Origin: an uncultured Bacteroidales bacterium
Lineage (GTDB): Bacteria; Bacteroidota; Bacteroidia; Bacteroidales; Bacteroidaceae
Assembly (NCBI GenBank): GCA_902783615.1
Contig: CACZRQ010000166.1
Span: forward strand, 1 to 5,379
Length of the DNA stretch: 5,379 nt
Direction: 5' to 3'
Shown: in pieces, positions 1 through 5,379 of the stretch
Position numbering within the stretch: position 1 is the first letter of the stretch
Layout: every line of letters starts with the position of its first letter
Notes under the pieces: model-generated
Told to the model about the DNA's origin: nothing
Seen by the model: only the letters and a program-made list of their open reading frames with translations
The model's database searches: none
Position numbers and translations under genes: made by a program

Positions 1-1556
1 CCCTCATGCTTCTCCATGAGGCTCTTTACATAGAAGAGCCCTAAGCCATAGCCCTTCACATCATGCAGGTTGCCGTGTGGCACTCGGTAGAAGCGTTCAA
101 AAACCAGGGCTTGTTTGTCGGGACTGATGCCGATGCCATTGTCGGAAACGGAGATGTTCACACACTCCCTTCCCCCTTCGGGATGGTCTGCCTTACTAAC
201 GTAGAGGGTTTTTGAGTAAGCTTTGATTTGCACCACAGCCTGCTCAGGAGAATACTTGATGGCATTATCAATCAAGTTGCTCAGCATATTATAGAAATGG
301 ATGCGATCAGCAAAAACCGTTAAACCTGCTTCGCTTTCTTCGTAGGAAATCTCCAATGGTTTATCAGCTTTCAGACGATATTGCTCCATCAGCTTCTCGG
401 CAATTTCTCGAATCACGATATGTTCTTTTTTCAAAGTCATCGTCTTACGACGCTCCATACTCATCGACAGAATCTGCTCCACCAATCCACTCAATCTTTC
501 CAACTGATCTTGGCAGATATGCAGGTAATGCTGGGTTTTCTTTGGATTAGACTCCTGATTGAAGTTCAAGAGCACATCGTTTGCAGCGTATGCCACAGCG
601 ATGGGAGTCTTCAGTTCGTGGGTGATGTTATTGGTAAAGTCGCTTTTCATCTCTTCCAACGACCGCATTTTTATCAATGTTCTAATTAGATAGGTAAAGG
701 CGAGAGCCAAAATCAGCAGGATGACAAACGAGGTGATTAGGATGCCTGCCATCTGACCAAGCACTTTGCTGACAGGACGTTCCATTGTCACCTTGTATTT
801 CACCATCTTCTGCATGTCAGCAATATAGGCATATTCTTTGGCTTTAGCAGAAGGCTGATAGCCTGGTGTGGAGTAAGACACGATGACAGTGTCTGAATAT
901 TGTAGATCAATGGCGTATTTGCCCTTATGCGAAGCCTGATTGACTGCAGTATCCATCTGATAGAACAGCGTACTGTCGAGGTATTGCACAAATTCCACCT
1001 TATGGGGTTGGTAAAGGTCATATCGACGAAGCTGATCGCAGAACAGACTATCGAAAATCATGATGCTGGCTTCAGCAAGTTCATCCACCCCACTATGCAA
1101 GGCACGACGCAGATAATCTGTAAAGTTATTCCAGTTGCCATCTTGCAAGAGGGTATCAGAACGCATTCCATTCTTGGTGTTGGATTGACTGGTGATGGTG
1201 GTTACAGATTTGCTTCTGTCAGAGGTATATTGATGGTTGATATAGATGGAATCTTCTTCGTTTGAATTGGCAATGATATAGGTTTTCTTGCCTATCTCAC
1301 TTTGTATAATGGTGGTGCCACCAGTATGATAGCCAGCAGAGACGCTGACTATGCCCTGCTCTATGCCTTGCCTCAGGCTATCCACTCTTGCCATCATTTC
1401 ACGGATATCTGCCGTCACCATGCAATCCATGATACGCATCTCTGTGTCTTTCAATTGAGTGTTGTAGAGCCCCACCAACCAATACACTTGGTAGGCAAAG
1501 ATGCAGGTGAGCGACACAATCACCAAGATTATTATTTTCTTCATCGGTAGTTTCAT
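1..1556 (-). CDS. Two-component sensor histidine kinase (3' end cut by window edge)
   Basis: Inner-membrane sensor kinase that autophosphorylates on a histidine and passes the phosphate to a partner response regulator. 518 residues are visible. A short basic start is followed by a first membrane helix (about residues 7-28), a periplasmic sensor region of about 240 residues that I cannot assign to a family, and a second helix (about 271-291). Next comes a HisKA dimerisation domain with the H-box NITHELKTP, phospho-acceptor His313. The HATPase domain shows an N-box (NLIDNAIKY, 427-435), a G1 box (DNGIGI, 472-477), an F-box (FERFYR, 486-491) and a G2 box (GYGLGL, 502-507). All catalytic boxes are intact, so it should be active. 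Probably only the last 20-30 residues are missing. The gene is divergent from the barrel gene, and a response regulator gene is expected beyond the left edge. The start is uncertain: a second in-frame ATG at 1544 (MKKIIILV) fits the promoter position better. Kinase assignment is certain; the signal sensed is unknown. Confidence 0.96.
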   Translation of the reverse strand, partial: MKLPMKKIIILVIVSLTCIFAYQVYWLVGLYNTQLKDTEMRIMDCMVTADIREMMARVDSLRQGIEQGIVSVSAGYHTGGTTIIQSEIGKKTYIIANSNEEDSIYINHQYTSDRSKSVTTITSQSNTKNGMRSDTLLQDGNWNNFTDYLRRALHSGVDELAEASIMIFDSLFCDQLRRYDLYQPHKVEFVQYLDSTLFYQMDTAVNQASHKGKYAIDLQYSDTVIVSYSTPGYQPSAKAKEYAYIADMQKMVKYKVTMERPVSKVLGQMAGILITSFVILLILALAFTYLIRTLIKMRSLEEMKSDFTNNITHELKTPIAVAYAANDVLLNFNQESNPKKTQHYLHICQDQLERLSGLVEQILSMSMERRKTMTLKKEHIVIREIAEKLMEQYRLKADKPLEISYEESEAGLTVFADRIHFYNMLSNLIDNAIKYSPEQAVVQIKAYSKTLYVSKADHPEGGRECVNISVSDNGIGISPDKQALVFERFYRVPHGNLHDVKGYGLGLFYVKSLMEKHE

Positions 1557-1561
1557 GCTTG

Positions 1562-1569
1562 CAAAGATA
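1562..1569 (-). promoter_or_regulatory. Bacteroidota -7 promoter element of the kinase gene
   Basis: Read on the minus strand this is TATCTTTG, matching the Bacteroidota sigma-ABfr -7 consensus TAnnTTTG. It ends only five bases before the first possible kinase ATG (1556), so transcription would begin at about 1555-1557. That makes a start at 1556 leaderless and gives the in-frame ATG at 1544 a leader of about 12 nt. I see no -33 TTG at the usual distance, so the promoter may be weak or depend on an activator. Confidence 0.55.
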
Positions 1570-1598
1570 GCCGAATTATATATAAGGTGTTGCTTTCG

Positions 1599-1638
1599 TT
1601 AAGACTAAATAAGATTTCTCTTAAGTCTTGGTAAGCGA
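1599..1638. promoter_or_regulatory. Candidate operator: four TAAG direct repeats between divergent promoters
   Basis: Four 8-base units sharing TAAG lie in the same orientation: TTAAGACT (1599), ATAAGATT (1609), TTAAGTCT (1621) and GTAAGCGA (1631). Their steps are 10, 12 and 10 nt, about one helical turn each. The strongest pair, at 1599 and 1621, differ at one base in eight. Direct repeats about one turn apart are typical of OmpR/PhoB-type response regulator sites. The block centre is about 61 nt from the predicted kinase transcription start and about 65 nt from that of the barrel gene, a suitable activator position for either. AAGACT (1601-1606) and AGTCTT (1624-1629) also form an inverted repeat, so a dimeric repressor site is an alternative reading. 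Which protein binds is inference. Confidence 0.4.
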
Positions 1639-1668
1639 GATTGTAACGATTGTTCCACAAGATAGTCC

Positions 1669-1676
1669 TACCTTTG
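1669..1676 (+). promoter_or_regulatory. Bacteroidota -7 promoter element of the barrel gene
   Basis: TACCTTTG matches TAnnTTTG exactly. Transcription should begin about 5-7 nt downstream, near 1681-1684, leaving a leader of about 20 nt before the ATG at 1703. A TTG at 1650-1652 could serve as the -33 element, but its 16-nt spacer is a little short. The element lies downstream of the ATG at 1628, which rules out that longer start. Confidence 0.65.
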
Positions 1677-1702
1677 CAGCATCGAATAAAAACAAAAGAG
1701 AC

Positions 1703-3799
1703 ATGAAAAGACTGATTGTAATGATTATGGCATTTGCTTTAGCTATAGGTAGCAAGGCTCAAGAGACAAAGACCGACTCGCTGAGTTTAGATAACAATGG
1801 TATGATTGACAGCATTTTCCAATCGTTGCCAGAAGTGATGGTGAAAGGTGAACGTCCTGTGGTGAAAGCAGAGGCTGGTAAACTGGTATATGACTTGCCT
1901 CGCATGATTGAGGAAAAGCCTGTAGAGAACATCTATGATGCCTTGAAGGAGTTGCCTGGGGTGACAGAAATGAATGAAAGCATCACCTTGAGTGGACAGG
2001 GTGTAACCATTGTATTGGATGGCAAAGTAACTACCATGAGTAATGCCCAATTGATGGCTTTGCTCAAAAGCATGCCTGCCAGCAGAATCAAAAATGCCGA
2101 GGTGATGTATAATGCCCCTGCTCGTTATCAAGTGCGAGGAGCTATGATCAACATTACTCTCAACCATGAAAAGAATGAGGAAGGAAATGTGCAAGGTGAA
2201 CTCTTTGGGCAATATACCCATGAGTCAAAGAATGCTTTCCAGGAAAGAGCCAGTTTGCTGATCAACAAGGGAAAACTCTCTGCTGATTTCCTCTATTCCC
2301 ACTCTCATGGAAAAAGCATCACCCTTGCCGATGGAGAGTCGAGGCATAGACTGAATGATGGCTCCATCCATGATATCAAGACACATAGCGAGTATCATAG
2401 CCGTAGTCATACCCATACTTTCAGGGCTGGATTGGATTATAACATCGCAGACAAACATCAGCTGAGTGTCGTGTATAATGGCAGTTTTGGACCTTCTCAT
2501 ACGCTGTCAGACATCAGTGGGTGGCTCACTGGTGCATCGAAACGAGATGACAGGGATTATTTGCATAATGCTCGAATGGATTACCAAACTCCCTTTGGAT
2601 TGAAAACAGGTGTGGAGTTCACTTATTATAAAGCTCCCTCTGCCCAAATGTTGGATAGTAAGATGCCTGAACAGCAATTGGACTACCTGATTCACAACGA
2701 CCAGAAGATAAACAAGTGGAAAGGATTTATCACCCAAGAGCACGAACTGAAGAACAATTGGGGCATCAATTATGGGGTGATTTATACCAATACCCTTGAT
2801 AACAGTTATCAGTACTACACCAAGACGCAGGAGGCGAGTGCTGATTTGCCAGACGACATGAAGATACGTCAACGTGAGCACATACTCAATATATATGGTG
2901 GCTTCAACCACAACTTTAGTTCCAAATTGATGGTAGATTTCTCATTGGCTGCTGAATACTACAAGAGCAAGATTTGGAGTCAATGGGATTTCTACCCCAA
3001 TTTGAATCTCATCTGGTTGCCTGCCGACGGGCATACGTTCCAATTGAGTTTCAGTAGCGACAAGGGCTATCCCGATTATTGGTCTGTTTCTGCTTTTACA
3101 GCATATAATTCAGGCGGTTATGGTGAGGTAACAGGCAATCCGGGCTTGAAGCCTCGCAGCTATTATCAAATAACGCTGAATTACATCTTACGAAATAAAT
3201 ATTCTTTTACTGCTTGGTTTGACAATACGAATGATTATTTCACGCAGACACTCTATCAACATGGAGACAGGTTGGTACAAGAATATCGTTTCCTGAATTT
3301 CGATTTCCGTCAACAAGTAGGCTTGCAGGCTTCCATTCCTTTCAAAGTCGGTAAGTGGCTGAACTCTAGAGCTACGTTAACAGGAGTATGGACCAGAGAG
3401 AAAGATAGCGATTTCTATGACATTCCTTTCGACAGGAAAATCGTGTATGGCATTTTGAATCTGCGTAATACCATTACATTCAGCAAGAAGCCAGACATCA
3501 GCCTGAGTGTGAATGGTTTTGTGCGAACCAAGGGTTATCAGGGCACCTATGATTTACCGGCATCTGGCAACTTGGATTTCACATTAAGGTATAAGTTCAT
3601 GAATGGCAGAGCTATCTTGAATCTCTTTGCCTTGGATGTATTCCAAACCAGTAAGATCAGTCCGCAAATCCGCTATGCCAATCAATGGGTGAAGAACACC
3701 TATTCCTGCTATCGCCAACTGGGTGTTTCCTTCAGATATGCTTTTGGAGGGTATCAGGAAAAGAAAAGAGAAGCTGTTGACACTTCGAGGTTTAAATAA
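1703..3799 (+). CDS. Outer-membrane beta-barrel protein with TonB-receptor plug domain
   Basis: A 698-residue outer-membrane protein of the Bacteroidota TonB-plug plus OMP_b-brl_3 (PF14905-like) type, probably a TonB-dependent importer or a relative. Residues 1-19 form a signal peptide (Lys-Arg, hydrophobic core, SKA|QE cleavage). The segment LPEVMVKGERP (42-52) is the usual lead-in to the plug, which runs to about 154 and includes ALKELPGV and a variant of the family's AxYxxxGxxxINI motif. Residues from about 160 to the end are barrel-like, with alternating polar and aromatic strands. The C-terminus DTSRFK resembles family members I know, so the end is complete. It lacks the N-terminal carboxypeptidase-regulatory-like domain common in this group, and no SusD gene follows, so SusC-type glycan uptake is unlikely. 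I chose the ATG at 1703 because it gives a clean signal peptide and lies downstream of the promoter; the in-frame ATG at 1628 is upstream of it. There is no clear Shine-Dalgarno, only an A-rich leader. The substrate cannot be told from sequence. Confidence 0.92.
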   Translation: MKRLIVMIMAFALAIGSKAQETKTDSLSLDNNGMIDSIFQSLPEVMVKGERPVVKAEAGKLVYDLPRMIEEKPVENIYDALKELPGVTEMNESITLSGQGVTIVLDGKVTTMSNAQLMALLKSMPASRIKNAEVMYNAPARYQVRGAMINITLNHEKNEEGNVQGELFGQYTHESKNAFQERASLLINKGKLSADFLYSHSHGKSITLADGESRHRLNDGSIHDIKTHSEYHSRSHTHTFRAGLDYNIADKHQLSVVYNGSFGPSHTLSDISGWLTGASKRDDRDYLHNARMDYQTPFGLKTGVEFTYYKAPSAQMLDSKMPEQQLDYLIHNDQKINKWKGFITQEHELKNNWGINYGVIYTNTLDNSYQYYTKTQEASADLPDDMKIRQREHILNIYGGFNHNFSSKLMVDFSLAAEYYKSKIWSQWDFYPNLNLIWLPADGHTFQLSFSSDKGYPDYWSVSAFTAYNSGGYGEVTGNPGLKPRSYYQITLNYILRNKYSFTAWFDNTNDYFTQTLYQHGDRLVQEYRFLNFDFRQQVGLQASIPFKVGKWLNSRATLTGVWTREKDSDFYDIPFDRKIVYGILNLRNTITFSKKPDISLSVNGFVRTKGYQGTYDLPASGNLDFTLRYKFMNGRAILNLFALDVFQTSKISPQIRYANQWVKNTYSCYRQLGVSFRYAFGGYQEKKREAVDTSRFK

Positions 3800-3846
3800 A
3801 ATGGCTGAAGCTTCGGTAGTAATTAGCCTCTTCAGGGCGACAGAAC

Positions 3847-3885
3847 ACAGGTTGGGGTGTCTTTATAACCTGTTCCTTTCTTCCT
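3847..3885 (+). terminator. Possible terminator of the barrel gene
   Basis: ACAGGTT (3847-3853) can pair with AACCTGT (3867-3873), giving a 7-bp stem and a 13-nt loop about 50 nt after the barrel stop codon. On the plus strand a pyrimidine-rich tail follows (TCCTTTCTTCC, then TTGTTTT). The tail is not a clean T-run, so termination here is only a reasonable guess. Confidence 0.35.
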
Positions 3886-3962
3886 TGTTTTACTGCTAAG
3901 CCATGCAGAACTTTCTCGTAAACTATGAAAAAATCTTTCCATAGGCATACAGTAAAATATCG

Positions 3963-4002
3963 ATGCTTCTGTCTGTTTTGCATCTGATACACCATGAAGC
4001 AT
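3963..4002 (-). terminator. Weak hairpin just after the small-protein gene
   Basis: On the minus strand ATGCTTC and GAAGCAT flank a 26-nt loop, starting 3 nt after the TAA stop of the 57-residue protein. The only following T-rich segment is ATATTTTA. The long loop and poor T-tract make this a weak terminator candidate. It may instead be a 3'-end stabilising structure or chance. Confidence 0.2.
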
Positions 4003-4005
4003 GAA

Positions 4006-4179
4006 TTACAGGTACTTGTTAAGTTCCGTCACTAGCTTATGAACAGTTGTCGAAGATTCCTCTTCAGCAGGATTGCCGTGGGCAATCTCTGCTAATATGG
4101 TTTCAGAATTCTTGATAGCCCGCTCCTGACGACGCGAGAGATTGGCAATTCTGTGATCTTTCTTCGGTTTCCTTGCCAT
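4006..4179 (-). CDS. Small basic protein of unknown function, coupled to the AAA15 ATPase gene
   Basis: A 57-residue frame with ATG at 4179 and TAA at 4008-4006. I do not recognise it. The first 25 residues are strongly basic (MARKPKKDHR start, then RR at 16-17, R20, K23). The middle (about 18-34) could be an amphipathic helix, followed by an acidic and polar patch (EEESSTT, 39-45) and a short possible second helix (46-57). It has no signal peptide, membrane segment or cysteine, so it is probably cytoplasmic and could bind nucleic acid or a partner protein. Its ATG follows the ATPase stop codon after one base (TAG-T-ATG), which suggests co-transcription and translational coupling; no Shine-Dalgarno is visible. 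RloB-type effectors often occupy this position and can begin with a similar Arg/Lys-rich stretch, but no RloB core motif follows. The tight junction and protein-like composition support a real gene. Confidence 0.65.
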   Translation of the reverse strand: MARKPKKDHRIANLSRRQERAIKNSETILAEIAHGNPAEEESSTTVHKLVTELNKYL

Positions 4180-4180
4180 A

Positions 4181-5379
4181 CTACTTCATGAGATTAAAGA
4201 CGTTTTCCATATCACCAATGAGAGGTGTGGCACCGTATTTGCCTGACAGATAATCCTTTTCGAAGGGTGAACTACTACGCACCTTGTATTCAGCCAACGA
4301 ATAGAGCTCTGTGGCTCCAAAGTTGTTCTTCTGTGTAAACCACACCTGATCCCTGCGGAACAGACCGGCACTCAGCAGAAATGTGTCGTGGGCGGTAAAT
4401 AGCAGTTGTGCCCCCTTGGCATTGGTACTGGAATCGTTGAACAAGGCCACAATTCGTCTGACGAGTAATGGGTGCAGTTTGGAGTCGAGTTCATCGACAA
4501 CCACGCGCTTGCCGTTATCCAAAGCATCTATAATGGGGTAAGCCAGCGAGAAATACTTGATGGTGCCTTCGCTCTCGTTGCGGTTGAAGGCAAATGATAC
4601 GTTGTTTACCTCTCGCCCCTCGTCATCATATTGGCGATGGTGACTTACCAGACGGTTGTCAATCTTTGTGATGCTCTCAATGCCGAGGTCAGCATAGCGC
4701 GCAAAGTCGGTGATGCGTTGTCTCATGACCTCGTCATCGAGATGCTTGATAGCATTCTGCCAAAGCACTTCATCCTCCGAACAGAACAGTACCTGCGTAT
4801 CACTCAGCCAGTGGAGGATACTCACGGCTGTTGTTTCGTTGAATTGTGCAGCGGTGGAAAGCAGCAGGGCATTGTTGCGAACCATCTTCTTATTGACAAG
4901 TTCTTGCAGCAACGGACTCTTGGGATGAACTGTTGTGCTATCATCCTCGCGATAAAACAGTTCCACCTCCTTGGCGCGTTTCTTGCATGCACGCTTGTAG
5001 AGCCATTCCACTTCGACGGCCTCACTGCTCACCTCAAAGCCGTAGCGGTAGATAAACTCCCCATCGGTAAACGTTGCCTCCATGGTGGCAGGCTCTACGG
5101 CAGTCGTAGCATTCAGACGAAAAGTATCCACATCAATAGTCTCACCTGCCTGACTGTTTTTGAACGAGTCGGTGATAAACTGCTTGTAGAATGCAAATGC
5201 CTTCAACACATTCGATTTACCCGAAGCATTAGCACCATAGATGACAGCACTCCGCAAAAGGGAGATGCCGGTATCGCCAACGTCGAAAAGTTCATTCGGT
5301 TCAGAGGTGTTCTCTTTGAGTGATGTGGCAACAAAGGACAGTTTCAGTTCGTCCTTTATCGACAGATAATTTGTTGCAC
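4181..5379 (-). CDS. AAA15-family (COG1106-type) ATP-binding protein, 5' end outside window
   Basis: A cytoplasmic ABC/SMC-like ATPase of the AAA15/AAA21 group, related to the OLD and AbiLi-type ATPases seen in phage-defence loci. 398 residues are visible and the frame is open to the right edge. The first visible part, YLSIKDELKLSFVA (residues 4-17), matches the usual start of this family, so only about ten residues are missing. Walker A is GANASGKS (48-55). An SEGT segment (269-272) sits where the ABC-like signature is expected. Walker B is VVVDE (292-296), followed by a D-loop-like DSKLHP, and the switch histidine is H330 in TAHD. The C-terminal EKDYLSGKYGATP (373-385) is also typical, so the protein is complete at this end. 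All nucleotide-binding residues are present. The in-frame TTG at 5257 is not the start, because conserved sequence continues upstream. The gene precedes the 57-residue gene by one base. A defence role is inference from family; the ATPase assignment is strong. Confidence 0.93.
   Translation of the reverse strand, partial: ATNYLSIKDELKLSFVATSLKENTSEPNELFDVGDTGISLLRSAVIYGANASGKSNVLKAFAFYKQFITDSFKNSQAGETIDVDTFRLNATTAVEPATMEATFTDGEFIYRYGFEVSSEAVEVEWLYKRACKKRAKEVELFYREDDSTTVHPKSPLLQELVNKKMVRNNALLLSTAAQFNETTAVSILHWLSDTQVLFCSEDEVLWQNAIKHLDDEVMRQRITDFARYADLGIESITKIDNRLVSHHRQYDDEGREVNNVSFAFNRNESEGTIKYFSLAYPIIDALDNGKRVVVDELDSKLHPLLVRRIVALFNDSSTNAKGAQLLFTAHDTFLLSAGLFRRDQVWFTQKNNFGATELYSLAEYKVRSSSPFEKDYLSGKYGATPLIGDMENVFNLMK

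Larger units (their letters stand above)
3800..4005. other. Convergent intergenic region without a supported gene
   Basis: This stretch separates the barrel gene from the converging small gene. It holds several short inverted repeats: CTGAAG/CTTCAG near 3807-3836, ACAGGTT/AACCTGT at 3847-3873, CTATG/CATAG near 3923-3944, and ATGCTTC/GAAGCAT at 3963-4002. A 67-codon minus-strand reading frame (3792-3995) overlaps the 3' end of the barrel gene and has no recognisable protein features. A 20-codon plus-strand frame at 3925-3987 is discussed as a finding. None of this is enough to call a gene. Confidence 0.6.

Noticed and set aside
356..1550. Plus-strand frames of 64-112 codons at 356-1550
   Set aside because: They are antisense shadows of the histidine kinase, whose H, N, G1, F and G2 boxes fix the coding strand.
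1628..1702. Longer start for the barrel protein at the ATG at 1628
   Set aside because: It would place 25 residues before the signal peptide, and the -7 promoter element lies at 1669-1676, inside that extension.
1787..2911. Minus-strand frames of 91-144 codons inside the barrel gene
   Set aside because: They are antisense to a clear signal-peptide, plug and barrel protein and have no recognisable features.
3792..3995. 67-codon minus-strand frame downstream of the small gene
   Set aside because: It overlaps the 3' end of the barrel gene and spans hairpin-forming sequence. The product has no recognisable domain, and I see no promoter or coupling to the upstream gene.
3800..4179. A frameshifted or decayed RloB gene after the ATPase
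   Set aside because: The minus-strand frames I translated after the 57-residue stop codon show no GEKTEP-like or other RloB motif, and the gap is too short for a full RloB.
5255..5257. TTG at 5257 as the start of the ATPase
   Set aside because: The same frame continues upstream to the window edge with family-typical sequence (YLSIKDELKLSFVA), and starting at TTG would remove the first strand before Walker A.
4631..5323. 230-codon plus-strand frame
   Set aside because: It lies entirely antisense to the ATPase, whose motifs prove the minus strand is coding. The translation has no domain features and is a shadow.
1..5379. CRISPR array, tRNA, rRNA or insertion sequence
   Set aside because: No regularly spaced long repeats, cloverleaf-like sequence, rRNA stretches or transposase motifs were found on either strand.

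Overview
The window looks like chromosomal DNA of a Bacteroidota member, and Prevotella-like is my best guess. Three things point there. Both divergent genes have a TAnnTTTG-type -7 promoter element (TATCTTTG and TACCTTTG). No gene has a clear Shine-Dalgarno sequence. The protein types fit: a Bacteroidota-style sensor kinase, a TonB-plug outer-membrane beta-barrel protein without SusD, and an AAA15-family ATPase. The genus is inference.

Layout. Positions 1-1556 (minus strand) hold a membrane sensor histidine kinase whose last residues run off the left edge. Positions 1557-1702 form a divergent intergenic region with two back-to-back promoters and, between them, four TAAG half-sites at 10/12/10-nt steps. 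Positions 1703-3799 (plus strand) encode a 698-residue outer-membrane barrel protein with a signal peptide and a plug domain. Positions 3800-4005 are a convergent intergenic stretch with hairpin-forming repeats and one 20-codon micro-ORF of doubtful status. Positions 4006-4179 (minus strand) encode an unrecognised 57-residue basic protein. Positions 4181-5379 (minus strand) encode an AAA15/COG1106-type ATP-binding protein whose first few residues lie beyond the right edge. No tRNA, rRNA, CRISPR array or intact insertion sequence was seen.

How the genes may work together. The kinase and the barrel protein are divergent and share a 146-bp control region with regularly spaced direct repeats about 60-65 nt upstream of both predicted transcription starts. 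This suggests that the kinase's response regulator, probably encoded just beyond the left edge, controls the barrel gene and perhaps the kinase itself. The AAA15 ATPase and the 57-residue protein are separated by one base and are probably co-transcribed from a promoter outside the window. ATPases of this family are often paired with RloB-type effectors in phage-defence-like loci. Here that position is taken by the small unrecognised protein, which is the most promising candidate for something undescribed.
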